A stretch of 64,000 nt of DNA from Lucifuga dentata (taxonomy: Eukaryota > Chordata > Actinopteri > Ophidiiformes > Bythitidae), in NCBI GenBank assembly GCA_014773175.1, contig VXCM01002597.1, positions 1-64,000 on the forward strand. Reading direction: 5' to 3'. The number at the start of each line of letters is the position of its first letter. The first letter of the stretch is position 1. Position numbers and translations under genes: made by a program. Below, piece after piece: positions 1 through 12,517 of the stretch. Below the pieces are notes generated by a model. That model was not told the origin of the DNA, ran no database searches, and saw only the letters and a list, made by a program, of their open reading frames with translations.

Positions 1-61
1 TGGAGGCAGATGATTCGCTGTGGTGACCCCTGAAGGGAAAGCCGAAAGGAAAAGAAGAAGA
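1..61 (+). mobile_element. RTE-type LINE, extreme 3' end (cut by window edge)
   Basis: These bases match, with one substitution and a shorter tail, the last part of the RTE LINE at 60837-60900 in this window. They include the final codons (RQMIRCGDP, then a stop) and the short (AGA)n tail. RTE elements usually end in short tandem repeats rather than poly(A). Only the 3' tip is visible, so the length of this copy and any target duplication cannot be judged. Confidence 0.85.
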
Positions 62-1604
62 ATCATAAAAAAATTCTGCTGAGAGCACTGTTTGGGGGAA
101 AAATTGAAGACAAAAAAGCTACTGATGTTGCATTTTATAGCAACAGGCAACTGCTTTTTTAGCACTCGCTAGCTAATATTTCCATGGGAAGGACGAGGCA
201 TCTCACTATTTTGAGATGCACATTGTTGAGAAAGGTACTAACGTTGCATGGAAACACTTTTGGGTGTATGTTTTCCTCCAAGAGGGAAAGCAACAATGTG
301 CATTTAATCATTTTAGCCAGGTGGTGCTTTTTTTATGAGCTCCTGGACAACGTAGTCACCTAAAATTGTCCAGAAACACCCAACCTGCTGTTGTGATGTC
401 CAGTTGCAGTCTGGATGAATATAAAATCAGTCTGAGTGCATTAAACCTTTTCTAAATGTGTATCTCTTGCTCAAGTCATGCTTCAAGCTGATTGGTGATG
501 CTTAGAAAGGAGAGTGGCAAATCACTCATGGCAGAAACTGAACTTTGAGTTCAGTTTATAACTTTACTCACAGGAAAACAACTGCTTACCAGAGTCTTCA
601 GGCTCATTTTCATTCTATTTTATTCTCATTTTTTTCATGATGACACATGGCCCAAAACAGAAATTCATCGTAAAATGGTATTTTCATCTGCCACATAGAG
701 GATTTTTTTTAAAGCTTGTTTGAACTCATTTGGAATTGTAGCATGTCAGCTTGAAATTGACTGTGCCAAAGCAAGAGGAAATGCACAGGCTGGTGATTCA
801 GTTTTGTCAAGTAGTACAGTATATTTGTATTAATAAACATTACTATGTTGAATCCCCCATTTGCTCAAGCATGTTAAAAGCATTTAGATGCAAGAGTTAG
901 CAGTTAGCAGCAAGATGGTGCAAAGCTGTTTTTGAAGATATGTTGGTCAAAATGACTTTGACATAAATCCCTCAAGCAAGAAAATGATATGAGAACACAA
1001 TAACCAATGTTACAAGCATCACAAAGAGAACTGAATAGATATGACTACTTCAGGAGGATGATGCACCAAATGGCCTTTTCGGAATTTAGCAAAAAAAAAA
1101 AAAAATNAAAAAAAAAAAAAAAGCAATTCCCAGAAAGAACTGCAATAGTATGTATGTCAAAGTATTTTATAAAAGCTTAAATTAATATGTTTCAACATTT
1201 TGTATTTATTAAAAGTTTGATTGTTACAAATGAATGCCCATTGAAGCTACTGGTGATTGGCTGATTAGGATCATGTGTGAAGTGTTATTTACCATGAACA
1301 AAGGAAGAAAACTAAACCCACATTATATCATGTCTTTACACTAACCGAAGAAAGAGTGCTCAAAAACATGAAAATAAAAAACAGTACAGTTCAACAAAGA
1401 TTAAAAATATAAAAGGAAAATAAAATATATTTTAAAAAAATAGAAAAAAGTCAAACTATTTTCTAAAAATTATAGGGAACTTATACATATGATTTTTTGT
1501 GGTATGGGATATAGGATTTTGTGTAAAGTGCTGTCATGTTCTATGTGTTAAAATGGGTCAGGGTTTTTTTTGTTTGTTTTGTTTTGTTTTTTTTTGGCGG
1601 ATAC
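62..1604. other. Non-coding, AT-rich sequence
   Basis: No gene or recognisable repeat seen. It holds an interrupted A-run at 1091-1122 containing a single N at 1107, and short T-runs around 1566-1595. Open frames here are short and of biased composition. Confidence 0.6.
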
Positions 1605-1607
1605 TAA

Positions 1608-1948
1608 TGCTGCATTCGAGCTACCTTGGAAGTCGGATTTTTCCCCAGTCGGAAGTTCCGACTTCCAACCATAAACCGTTCCAGCCAAATATAAACAAAA
1701 ACGCATGGCTGAATGCCAATAAATACTGTAAGATTAAATAAACTTAGTAATAAATGTTAACTAAAGTAAAGTTAGATTACAGGACTGTTTGGTTGTGTTG
1801 TTGAGTTGACGTCATACTCGTGAAGTCAGGGTAGATAATTTTGGTCTGAATTTCCCAGTCAGAGTTCTGACTTCAAGTGTCGTTCCAACGCATTTTTCCA
1901 AGTAGGAAGTCAGAAAAATCCAAGTTCCGAGGCAGCTTGAATGCAACA
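1608..1948. mobile_element. MITE-like element with TAA target duplication (possible PIF/Harbinger type)
   Basis: The left end (TGCTGCATTCGAGCTACCT) and the reverse complement of the right end (TGTTGCATTCAAGCTGCCT) match at 16 of 19 positions. The similarity continues inward through a GGAAGTCGGATTTTT-like stretch. The element is flanked by TAA at 1605-1607 and 1949-1951. A 3-bp TWA duplication is typical of PIF/Harbinger elements, so that superfamily is inferred. There is no transposase inside 341 bp, so it would be non-autonomous. A 3-bp duplication can occur by chance. hAT-type 8-bp flanks were looked for and are absent. Confidence 0.6.
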
Positions 1949-1951
1949 TAA

Positions 1952-2511
1952 GTAGCACTCCACACCTGGAGCTAATCAGCCAGTTAACAACAGGTATAAG
2001 AATAGTTTTAAACCAGCCCAGCTTCTGCCAAAAACATGTCAAAACACACTGTGCTTGTGCTGTGATAAATGAGCTTTTGCTACTGTTGCAATTGATTCTC
2101 AGGAGTTTCTGCTTTTCCTTTTTTGCAGGATTTAAAATATTCATTAAATATTTCATTTTTACATCTTCTCCACACATTTTGAAAGGTAGAAATTGGTGCC
2201 AAAAAGTTGCTGCGGGGTGGTCCAATGGTAGCAGAAAGCTAAGAAGCAGACAAAGCGTGTCAGAGAAGTGGTGATGGAGTGTTGCAGGTTTAGCTGACAA
2301 AGGTAGAAGCAAAGTGACAGAAGCAGCACAAAGGTGGCAGATTGGTTTCCTCTGCTAGTCTAGTGCAAGGTTTTTTTTGTTTTTGTTTTTTTTTTGTTTG
2401 TTTGTTTTTTCGTAATGTATTCTGTGATTTTTGGTAGGTTTTCCAGTTTTATTTGAGCCTACAGAATGCTCCAGGGCTACTATCCCCTTCTAAGCAAAAA
2501 CCAAGGGGTCA
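1952..2511. other. Non-coding spacer with T/G-rich run
   Basis: No gene seen. A poly(T)/TTTG run lies at about 2369-2410. The open frames on both strands have no recognisable domain. Confidence 0.55.
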
Positions 2512-2703
2512 TGCTGTGATGGGTGGGGTTTGGACCCAAATGCAGCACACAGTACAACTCTGACAAGTAAAGTTCTTTATTAGAGCTCTCAGTCCAACAC
2601 AGAGGCAGGCAGAAAAACTGGCAGGACAAAGTGCCTACACTAACACAGTCACGCAAAGACTGGAATCGGAGTCGGAGACAGAAGGCAGAAGTGATAACCA
2701 GGG

Positions 2704-2838
2704 GGGCGACGAGCAGAACAGTCCAAAACAGGCCGAGTCGGCAACAGAAGGCCAGTCCACAAATGAACGTNGGGCGACGAGCAGAACAGTCCAAAACAGG
2801 CCGAGTCGGCAACAGAAGGCCAGTCCACAAATGAACGT
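2704..2838. repeat. 67-bp perfect direct duplication around a single N (probable assembly artefact)
   Basis: Bases 2704-2770 and 2772-2838 are identical over 67 bp and are separated only by the N at 2771. Identical flanks on either side of a one-base gap are what two unmerged, overlapping contig ends would leave. The true locus probably has one copy. Confidence 0.8.
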
Positions 2839-2990
2839 CTCGCATCGGGGATGGCAAAGAACAATCTGGCAAAGGGTGAGTGTGAGACTGGGGTCCAAAT
2901 CCACGCCCAATCGGCAACAATCGGCGACAGCGTCCGAACCCGAAATGAACCAGGCTGATGAACGGAGGTGAGGAACAGAAGACCAGGCGG

Positions 2991-3100
2991 GCAGAAATGG
3001 CAGGTGAGTAGCTGAGGACCAGGCATGCAGAAATGGGAGGTGAGTGGCTGACCAGACATGCAGAAATGGCAGGTGAGTAGCTGACCAGACATGCAGAACT
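2991..3100 (+). repeat. Minisatellite, about 33-bp unit
   Basis: Units at 2991-3026 (36 bp), 3027-3059 (33 bp) and 3060-3092 (33 bp), then the first bases of a fourth. Each begins GCAGAAATGG and contains AGGTGAGT. Units two and three differ at only two positions. Confidence 0.8.
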
Positions 3101-3107
3101 GTGACAC

Positions 3108-6100
3108 ATGCAAGAAAAACACATAAAAAACCCAACTGAAGGAGGCAACAGAATGCAATCACAAAGAGGTACAACATGGGGAAATTACTAATTTTCCCAT
3201 GTTGTATCACATCACACTGCACCCAATGAATAACAATGAAGAAAAGTAAAATGGTGCAAATTCAGATAAATTCAGATGGGATTTGACTAATAGTGAATGT
3301 ATGTATTGTTTTAGTTTAATAAACCTTTAAAAGTGCCAATGTTGGTACTTTTGATGGAATGCATTTTGATAAATTGCATTTTGATAGAATATGCCTTAAG
3401 ATGTAGAAATGTCAGCACATGTCCTGTCCTGGATCTTCTGTTTCCTGTCCTGTCAAGTCCTGCTTTGTGATTTCGACCCTTCATCCTGACAGTCATTAAA
3501 ATAAAGGTAGAATATCTGTTAATAGCTAGACCCCTATTTGAATTATTTCCACAAAGGAGGTTATATTTTTACCTGGGCTTGTCAACAGGATATTTTGGGA
3601 TTTTGATTAAATTTTGTAGATAGGTGGGATTTGGGTCAAGGAAGAGTTGATTTAGATTCTGTTTGAATAAATTGATTATATACAGATTTCCTTCATTTCA
3701 CTTAACATTGCATGATGGGGCATTTGTTGACACTGTTTCCAATTTCTTCATAACCAAGACACAATCCTAATTAAAAATTCAGGTATATGTATCTTATGGT
3801 GCATCAGTAGGTGCAATTTAGCCCCGATCTAAATGTTGGCAGATAAAAATTTATGCTTATACAAGGTTCAGATTTATGGAGTCACTGAACATTAAGAAAT
3901 AAGGCTATAAATATTTAACTACCACCAGCGTGTAGCTAAGATGATGCTGATTCAGCTAAAAAAAAAAAAAAAANCTAAAAAAAAAAAAAAAACAGCTTTG
4001 CCATATTTTCAACAGTTATGGATATAGGCTCAGAAGATGATATTCACTCTTCTGCTGTACAATGCATTAGCGTAATAACTACTCTTGATTTCAAGGTAAT
4101 GATAGCCAAAGTCTGGATTTATGCTGCAGTACGTTGTACTCTGAAAATATCAAGTCGATTCTCTCGAGTTCTGATCTTAATGCATTGAAGTGCTTCTGCT
4201 CAGGAAAAAACATGGATGCCCACAGCAAGTTCATATTTTCATGGCAAGTCTGTGAATTCTATAAACATCTACAGAGGATCTACATGATTACAACACCTTT
4301 CATAACACAAATGCTACATATCAAGTTTTATCAACTACAAAATGATACAAAGAGAAATCTTACTGCCGCCATATTCTTAGGATATCAGGTGCTTTATGTC
4401 AGACAAGTCAAGGAAGGTGGATGTTGCCTGATTGTCTGACTTGGAATTCTGGTTTGAATGGCTGTTCCACTGTGCTTTTTGGATATTGGGTTTTTTTTTT
4501 TTTTTCAAGTACAATTCAGTATTATACAGTACATTTATGCTGCACTATATAAGCAAAATCAGAGGACTGTTGGACCTTAGCAGAGGTACGAGCCCAAATA
4601 ATCCCCTCTAGTTATCTGTTTGTGTGACATTTTTAGCTTGTGCTTGCAGAGTAGCCTACTTGTTAGAGCGTAACTATTTAAAGGGATGCTTGAAATTCAC
4701 TGCTGTAACTCATTTCTTCTCTTGTTTTTTTCTTTCCATTTCTTCTTAATATCTTCCCTCATGGAGAATATCAAATTACTGTTGATGTGTAGTTTATTGT
4801 CATGTCCTTTCTGATCTTTTTAGAATACTTTCCTCTATAGCTGTCTGAGCTGTCTCTTTCACAATTCAATAGTTGTAAAAAAAAAAAAAAAAAAAAAAAA
4901 TGTTGGTGTCTCCTACAGCACTTTAGTTCTGAGCTCTTTGTTCTTGTGAACTCCAAACCTTTCTTCTTCTGAGCATATATGACATTTTCCATCTTATCTG
5001 CTCTGCTCTCTGCTGTTCTTTTTAGCCTGTCGAGTGATATTTTCTAGCCAGTTTCCTCTGCTCCCTTTTGTCAGTTGCCCTGGGCCATTTTATACTCTGT
5101 TCCTGCCTGCTGGTGTTTTCTCTCCTTGGCTACTTGACCTTTTAACCCTCCAGACCCAGCATCTTGGCAAGAGTGCTTATCACCTGGTTTGCTGGGTTTT
5201 AGTGCACTAAAATCTTTGACTCTCATGTCTTCTTAAGAATTACTGAACAGTGTTGGGGTCCTTGATCTACCTTTTGTCAGGCAATTTTTCTCGTGTTATT
5301 TTTGGCATTTTCAAGTTGTTGTTGTTTCTTAACAATCACAATTCCCCCCCCATAGCATTCTCCCATTTTATGGCCACGTCCTTGTGGTCATATTCATGCC
5401 AAATGCAATCTCATTCATCTTCCTCTAAGTCATCATCAAACACTCTGCCACACAAACAAAGCATATTCTTCATCTTTTCATAGCTGTTGGTGGGTGTAAC
5501 CAGTGTGATGAATCAGCCTCGTCTACTGCTCTCCTGGGTTAGAAGCCCATGACAGCCTGATTTGGTTATTTTCCACCCGATCAGCTATTACTTTTGATAT
5601 GATTGTTGCATGGTCTTTCAACAGCTGTCAGCAGCTGTATTCACAGCAGTCGTTAGATGAATCTCACAGAACATTATACTCAGACTCTAAAGAGGATGAA
5701 CTACATGCTTTATGCTCTTGGGTAGAGCAGGGGTTTTGATGTTAATGGCATTTTTCCACCGGCCAAGTATAGCATACTGGATTATACTGTTGTCATACAC
5801 TAATATGCATTTCTACTCAGCCTCACACAGAGGTTGACTGTGGTGATGTGTGACCCTGCTGAAGGAGAAAAAACTCCACATATAAAAGGCTAGGCATGTT
5901 CAGCTTTCACAAGCCTTGTGGCTCCTTCCTAAAGTAAGACCAGGTTTAAACTAAAGAACTCCACATAAGCATCCACCCACTTTCACTACACAGCACATTG
6001 TGTTCTTTGTCAATCTGGATTGCATACTACATCCAGGATGAAATGTGAGGCTTTAAACATAAACTCTTCATTTGAAAGCTATAAATTTAACTATAACATT

Positions 6101-6625
6101 CATTGAGATGCCACATTTTATGACGATGCATGGTTATGTTATAACCATGTTTCAGTTGATGCTCAGGATTCTTGTCTGTGATCACTCAGTTGCTATGATG
6201 CAAAGTCAAAACACAACAAGCTCTTTGAGAGCTCATTCATCTGCCAAGGACTCTACAGGCAGGGGTTCACATAATTTTGTCAATCTGGTACTAAAATGAG
6301 TACGAGCAGATTTATGTTGGTATGCACTTTTCTTTTTATACTGACCAGTGTGAGGAAGGTAAGCTGCAAAGTATTTCCAAAGCGTGTTGGAAAGAAAAGC
6401 ATTAAAACATTGTGTAGATGTGCTGTAAATCACTGGCATCAGCTGTGATGAGCTGAATCTGTTTGGCTGACAGAAGCCTCCATTTTCAGCAAAGTGCCTC
6501 TATGCAGATTATCTAATATTGTGGAACTTTTCCAAATTTACAAAGGAAATTGTTTGATTACTGATTGTATCTATTTCATTTACAGCTGCTCATTTATAGA
6601 ATGCAAGGGTGCGAGTGCGTGTTCG
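3108..6625. other. Non-coding sequence
   Basis: No gene or recognisable transposon. It contains an A-run with N at 3974, whose flanks both read CT followed by A's and so may also be an overlap artefact. It also has poly(T) at 4491-4505, poly(A) at about 4877-4900, and a 9-bp-arm hairpin near 6129-6149 (CATGGTTAT, 3-nt loop). The longest open frame, 101 codons at 4134-4439, shows no domain, low-complexity codon use and no conserved motif. Confidence 0.55.
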
Positions 6626-6643
6626 CACACACACACACACACA
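6626..6643. repeat. (CA)n microsatellite
   Basis: About nine CA units, followed by ATACATG. Confidence 0.9.
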
Positions 6644-6815
6644 TACATGTGTTTGTCCATGGTATGGTGAATGCACTCCAAAACTCACAGCCTAAAAACT
6701 TGAGGACAGGCTGTATGTGGTGAAGGTAAAAGTGATAAAACCTGGTTCTGTACCTGCAGCAGGTATCTGTCCTTTCTGGTGGGTGAATGTGTTGAGGTAC
6801 GGAAGGGGCGGGGGN

Positions 6816-6855
<40 letters not shown>

Positions 6856-6860
6856 TCTCA
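6816..6860. repeat. (CT)n microsatellite
   Basis: About 22 CT units with one GT interruption, directly after the single N at 6815, which follows a G-rich stretch. The open frame reading Arg-Glu repeats on the minus strand is a translation of this tract, not a gene. Confidence 0.9.
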
Positions 6861-6944
6861 CTTGCTCGTTAGCCACAAATGAGAGGACGGGAGAGCAGAC
6901 CCATGCATTTTCTCCACCTGCATACCACTTATGAGCAGCCCTGT

Positions 6945-7131
6945 TTATAAGCTAAAACCTTTTTCTGGATCTAGAATATGATCTGTATTACCTCCAAAAT
7001 TTACTCACTCCTTCCTCTCAACAATATATATCTGCCCCCAAATTTCATCCAAATCCATCCATAACTTTTTGGGACATCCTGCTAACAAACAAACACTGAT
7101 GATCACATAACCTCTTTGGCGGAGGTAATGG
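6945..7131 (-). repeat. Common fish interspersed repeat (ATTACCTCCGCCAA type)
   Basis: On the minus strand it begins ATTACCTCCGCCAAAGAGG, then TTAGCAGGAT, a CAAAAAGTTATGGATGGATTT-like stretch, TGAAATTT, and a block ending in GATCCAGAAAAAGG. I recognise this order of blocks as an abundant teleost repeat; its class is not certain to me. A more degenerate relative lies at 28286-28612. Confidence 0.65.
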
Positions 7132-8051
7132 GCCACTTATGAAGTTGAACATATTTTACCATTCTGAATGGCTGCTTGTTTCTAATGATAGGAAGTTGAT
7201 GCAGCCTCTTCTCCTACTGAATGCTGTGAGTAAATGAGGCCATTGCTGAGAGGACAGCGACACTTTTGAGTTTGATGTCCTCCCTGGTCTGGGCCATTGG
7301 AGGCATTAGAGAAATGCTGAGTCAGTGATACCATTGCAGCATCTGATAGTTTAAGAGGTTAAGTTTGTAAAGCACAGCCATTCATCTATTTTTTGGAGCA
7401 CCTGTTCATCCCACCAGCTAGAGCTTTCTTTCTCTCCAACAGGTAGGGCTTTCAACCCTCAACAATTAGCCAGAAGAGTCTTGAAATTACATAAATACAG
7501 TGTGGAAGATTTTTTTTTTTTTTTTTTANTTTTTTTTTTTTTTTTTAACACAAAGGCTCCTACAGAAGGTGTATTTCTGGGTTGTCAGATGAAATTTAAC
7601 ATGAGAAAATTGTGATGAAATCTTCAGCTCTAATTCAAAAATAGTCCTACATCACAATAAGAGATGTCCACCGACAGCCAATTTAGCGCTCCTGCAACCA
7701 AATAACAACCCACAGTGTCAGAAATTGCAAAATGTCACAATTTGACTGCTGCTATAACCTACATTTATAAATAAGCTGATGATAAGTTGAAACTTTAGAG
7801 ACTCTGATAAAGAATCCAATGTGATTTCTAGCAGAAGGCAATCGTAAGGAAAAATTACCGCTTTGTTGCTGTTGGGTTTCTGTTGCATTGCATTGGGCTT
7901 GTGTTGTGATTTTGTGGCACTGAATGGAGAGCTAAAGTGCACTTTACAAGCTGCACTTAGTAATTTGCTGTGGTATTTTTATCATCACTAAAGTGTTTTT
8001 TTCTGTCATAGCACTAGAGCTATTAGTCCTGTATTGATGATAACGAGAGCC
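7132..8051. other. Non-coding sequence with poly(T) tract
   Basis: No gene seen. A T-tract at 7511-7547 is broken by a single N at 7529. Confidence 0.55.
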
Positions 8052-8059
8052 ACACACAC

Positions 8060-8097
<38 letters not shown>

Positions 8098-8114
8098 NCC
8101 CCCCACACACACAC
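8052..8114. repeat. Compound (CA)n(CT)n(CA)n microsatellite
   Basis: CA units, then about 17 CT units, a single N at 8098, a C-run and more CA units. Length across the N is unreliable. Confidence 0.9.
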
Positions 8115-8880
8115 CCTTTTCTGTTATTCTCACCTCTGTCATTTAAACGGGATCATATTTTTGCCATGGTTGCCTCTGGAAGAAACCTCCTCAGGACCTA
8201 AAACAGAAAAACAACAAAAGATTGAAATGGGACTTTGTATTGTTATAAAAAAGCTACCAAACTCATACGGTGAAATTTAAAAGCAGTGAAAAACAGTTTC
8301 CTGACATTGTTGGGAAGGATATGATATTCTTAAGGCCAGTCACAAACTGCCCAGGGCCATAAAAAAAGTTATTGGAGGAAATGAGGTGGAGGAGGAGAGG
8401 CACTAAGCTCCAAGATGAATGTAGCCAGAATTTGATTAGGGAGCCAGAAAAACCTGGTTTGGTGTTCATAAATCCTGGACAACATGTCATTCTGATTCAG
8501 CTCACTTGATCCAGAGCAAAATGAGTTGACTTTTTGCAGTTTCCTTTGCTTAACAATAATTTTGAGATGAGAAATTGCGGAAAGAACAGGAATTAAAAAT
8601 AAAATCTGTGGCAGTCATCTTGTAAACAAAGTCACGGGGACTTTGGGCGATTTGTGTGTTTCAAAATCTTCTCAATAGGAATGTTCTGTCATTGGGGTGA
8701 TAAAGAATGTATAAAAAGGGCTAGGTTTCAAGCAGAACCATATTGGGATTCATTAATGGTTTCATGCATAATCTCTGTTGCCAATGCTGCTACATCTTAC
8801 GCTTTTATACAGTAAGTCAATAGTTGATCTGCTCGCTTTGTTTATACTGTTGAATGAAATCGAAAGAAGTTCTTAAGTAC
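8115..8880. other. Non-coding sequence
   Basis: No gene or repeat recognised. Confidence 0.5.
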
Positions 8881-8964
8881 ATAAGCATTTACATTACAGT
8901 ACATTTGCGCATTACAGTACATTTGTACATTTACATAAGCATTTACATTACAGTACATTTGCGC
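8881..8964 (+). repeat. Short tandem duplication, 54-bp period
   Basis: A 30-bp block starting ATAAGCATTTACATTACAGT occurs at 8881-8910 and again, identical, at 8935-8964. The 24-bp spacer contains a third partial copy of the ATTACAGTACATTTG core. A local replication-slippage product. Confidence 0.85.
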
Positions 8965-11517
8965 TACAACCGAGTGTATGACCTAATTTCGTACATGTAA
9001 TGTTTGATAAGATTCATTGTAGATAAGGAAAAAATGCAGATTAGAACACTGTAAAACAATATCCTGAGACTTTTTGTTTTTGCAATGTGGAAAGTAAGTG
9101 TTAAAATGAAAAGAAAAAAAAACCCAAAAAATGTTGAAGAGACAAACTAGTGTGAAGAGTAAAAAAGGAAATAAATTAAATTGGCAGGCTGTTCTGTGTA
9201 ATCACCAAGAGGAAAAATACACACTGTAGGTAATATACATCCTTTGTAACACACAGTAACTGAATTTCATTCCTTAAATACACCATCTTAAAGAGAATGA
9301 TGCAGTTTAGAGTAACCGCACATGTACATTTGATTGAATAGGTTTGTAGCTTTTAAACATTTGTTAAATCTTTACTTTAATTATTAATGCACGAGTGCTA
9401 TTTTACCTTCTTTTTGTCGTCTGAGCGGAGTGCATAATGAATGCATTAAAAAGACTAATTATGCAACTTTTCTACCTCACTGAAAGTAAGAATTTTCATT
9501 TTCGAAATTAATCCCTCAAACTGATTTAACTACGTCTGAGATGACATAAAACAGAAAAAAAAACAGAAACCCAGTGTTTATACTCTATCTATCTCTGGAA
9601 CAATTAAAAATGCAATTAGATTTATTTTTTTAAATGGGTGATTTTTTTTTGATTTTTTTTTTTTTAATTTTTTTTTTTAATTGGGTGAAAAATGTGTTGG
9701 TGCATTTTTTGCTTCATTGTCAGTTATTGAAACACTTTATTAACAGAAAAAATTCTTCATTTTAAATTATATGGAACCTGAAATCATTGTAGATTGAGCT
9801 TCATTTGATCAACTGCTAAATGTTATATGCATGTTTAACAAGCATTGCAACTAGGTTTGAGTTGGAATGGTACACTGACACTTATTGTGTGTACAGAGAG
9901 TGAATAGAGGTGTAAAGTCCATTATAAGGTTTATTTAAATATCCTCATGCAGTAAACACTGGTGGTCTTTACATAGAGTTGTTATCTCCATAATCATCAG
10001 AATTACCACGTCCATCTTATAAAATGTCGCTTATAGTTAGTATATCAGGTTGTCTGCATTAAGCCTTGGATCTTTTTCTCTCATTTGTTACTGGTTTTCT
10101 TTCTGAGCAGACTAGCATCCATCATGTCATAGCAGGCCAATTAGAACAAAACAGGCTTTTCAGGACTTAAAACAGGCTGTTTTCACCGAAGCCCCACTTA
10201 AACTTTGCACTGAAATGTGAGCTTTATCGAAATACGCTACCCAAAACTTTTAATGCAAGGTGTAAATGCACGCAGAGTACAGTCTAACACTGGGCTCAAG
10301 TTATAATCAGATCTCAGTCCCAACTAGCCAGGTGTAACTCCAATTCATACAGCAGACACATTTATGAGATGACAGTTGAAAATGTCACCATGCCTAATCT
10401 TCCCAGCTCAGTTTGCTCTAGTTAATAAAGTTATTTAAAATCATGAGCCACAAGTTGCTGTAAACAGGTACCTGCACACATAATTTTTATTTATTTATTT
10501 TAAATGGATGAATCTCATCCATAGAGTAATTAAGAAACACAGGCTAAGGAGTACTAAAATTAAATAACAGTGCAGGAAGAATCCAAATAATGAGAAAGCT
10601 TTTTAATGCAAGGTGCAAAAGTCCCAAAACTGGATGTCATCCACATAGAGAGATCACATTTTAATGCACAGAGTAGAAAAGGCTTCATTGTTGACAGCTG
10701 CTGCAGCAAAGGAGAGCAGAAGTGAATCAATGTGAATTTCTCTTCTGACAATATTCGGTATTGCTGGCTGATTTTAAGAATTTATCAATTGTCAAGAGAC
10801 CGCCTTGGCCGAATCCTTGCTGATATTTCTGAATAATTTAAAATGTATTTATACTGACCAATTTATATGGCCGTTTGCCTTGCCTACAAACTAGCTGCTT
10901 TCCTGTCACAATCCTTGGAGTATGTGTTCTCTGCTGAGTCATAGTAAAGTTATTATCACTTTCACTTCAGTGTTCCGTAAGCGAGTTTAAACCTGGATAC
11001 TACGGATGTTAATCTGCATTTTCATTTAGTCCATCCATCCATTTTCAATAACTACATATCCTGTGTGTTTTACTATCCTTTTTATAGCAGCCATTACACA
11101 TCATGAACACGCTGTGAGCTCTTACACCTTTATTAAATAAGTTATTGTTGATCTGTGCACAAATGGTACCGTTTATCCTGAAAATGATACAGATTTTGTT
11201 TAAATATACCTAACAGGGTTTTTCTTCAAGTGCAGCAGATGATGTAATGTAGCTTCTGTCATTACATTAACTTTAGATACAGCAGTGCATTAGATCTTGA
11301 TCATTCAACAAAGTTAGGAATGTAGCCAACCAAGCATCAGAATACACTCATTAAACCGCCTATCAGCCATTTTACTATAGGAACTTTTGGACCTATCTGA
11401 GACAATCCAACATTTGTTAGGATATTATTGTCACCTACATAAGTGCATCCTGCAACATAATTAATCATGCTATTGTAATTGATGGATGGTGAATACAGTT
11501 ATTATTTTTTAGACTCC
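8965..11517. other. Non-coding sequence
   Basis: No gene or transposon recognised. AT-rich with T-runs around 9640-9680. The few open frames are about 60 codons and lack motifs. Confidence 0.5.
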
Positions 11518-11720
11518 TGTGGTGGAATTTCTGGAACAGTAAAAATGAAGAGACGCCGAGAGTCCAAGCAGTGTTTTATTCTTGCCAGCAAGGGTTCAAG
11601 CTTACAGGATACTGTCTGTACGACACCAGAGCAGTTCTGATAAGAAGAACCACGTATGATAAAATGTCCAAGCTTTTATAGTGTGCGTTCTAATGTGTGT
11701 GTATGGCACAAGTGTACGTG
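11518..11720 (-). mobile_element. LTR-like 3' portion (R/U5-type end), truncated by gap
   Basis: Read on the minus strand, this carries an AATAAA signal, then about 60 bp later an end of the form CAGAAATTCCACCACA, finishing in the canonical CA. Distance and terminal dinucleotide fit the R-U5 end of a retrotransposon or endogenous-retrovirus LTR. The upstream U3 part would lie towards or inside the gap from 11775. No internal coding region, primer-binding site or partner LTR is visible, so Gypsy-type and retroviral origins cannot be separated. Confidence 0.4.
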
Positions 11721-11774
11721 ACTACAAGCATGGATGTTGGTAGAAACTTAGTTTCTGAAAATATGTGTAGGAGC

Positions 11775-12517
11775 NNNNNNNNNNNNNNNNNNNNNNNNNN
11801 NNNNNNNNNNNNNNNNNNNNNNNNNNNNNNNNNNNNNNNNNNNNNNNNNNNNNNNNNNNNNNNNNNNNNNNNNNNNNNNNNNNNNNNNNNNNNNNNNNNN
11901 NNNNNNNNNNNNNNNNNNNNNNNNNNNNNNNNNNNNNNNNNNNNNNNNNNNNNNNNNNNNNNNNNNNNNNNNNNNNNNNNNNNNNNNNNNNNNNNNNNNN
12001 NNNNNNNNNNNNNNNNNNNNNNNNNNNNNNNNNNNNNNNNNNNNNNNNNNNNNNNNNNNNNNNNNNNNNNNNNNNNNNNNNNNNNNNNNNNNNNNNNNNN
12101 NNNNNNNNNNNNNNNNNNNNNNNNNNNNNNNNNNNNNNNNNNNNNNNNNNNNNNNNNNNNNNNNNNNNNNNNNNNNNNNNNNNNNNNNNNNNNNNNNNNN
12201 NNNNNNNNNNNNNNNNNNNNNNNNNNNNNNNNNNNNNNNNNNNNNNNNNNNNNNNNNNNNNNNNNNNNNNNNNNNNNNNNNNNNNNNNNNNNNNNNNNNN
12301 NNNNNNNNNNNNNNNNNNNNNNNNNNNNNNNNNNNNNNNNNNNNNNNNNNNNNNNNNNNNNNNNNNNNNNNNNNNNNNNNNNNNNNNNNNNNNNNNNNNN
12401 NNNNNNNNNNNNNNNNNNNNNNNNNNNNNNNNNNNNNNNNNNNNNNNNNNNNNNNNNNNNNNNNNNNNNNNNNNNNNNNNNNNNNNNNNNNNNNNNNNNN
12501 NNNNNNNNNNNNNNNNN
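11775..12517. other. Assembly gap (743 N)
   Basis: An unbroken run of 743 N. The long open frames that span it are artefacts of translating N. The gap sits between an LTR-like end and a piggyBac remnant, so the missing sequence is probably repetitive. Confidence 0.99.

Larger units (their letters stand above)
2512..3107 (-). repeat. Interspersed repeat of undetermined class with internal minisatellite
   Basis: Higher in GC than its surroundings. It starts with a GGGTTTGGACCCAAATGCAGC-like segment that I recognise as recurrent in fish genomes, followed by a TTTATTA run that would be a polyadenylation signal on the minus strand. The right end is a minisatellite at 2991-3100: three units of 33-36 bp, core GCAGAAATGGCAGGTGAGTA. 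The several overlapping open frames across it encode repeat-derived low-complexity protein with no domain. LTR or DNA-transposon origin cannot be decided from one copy. Confidence 0.5.

Noticed and set aside
2480..3222. Overlapping frames of up to 222 codons on the minus strand
   Set aside because: They translate an interspersed repeat, its minisatellite and the 67-bp artefactual duplication; no domain and several frames open at once.
4134..4439. 101-codon plus-strand frame
   Set aside because: No domain, no start or splice context, ordinary length for AT-rich vertebrate non-coding DNA of this extent.
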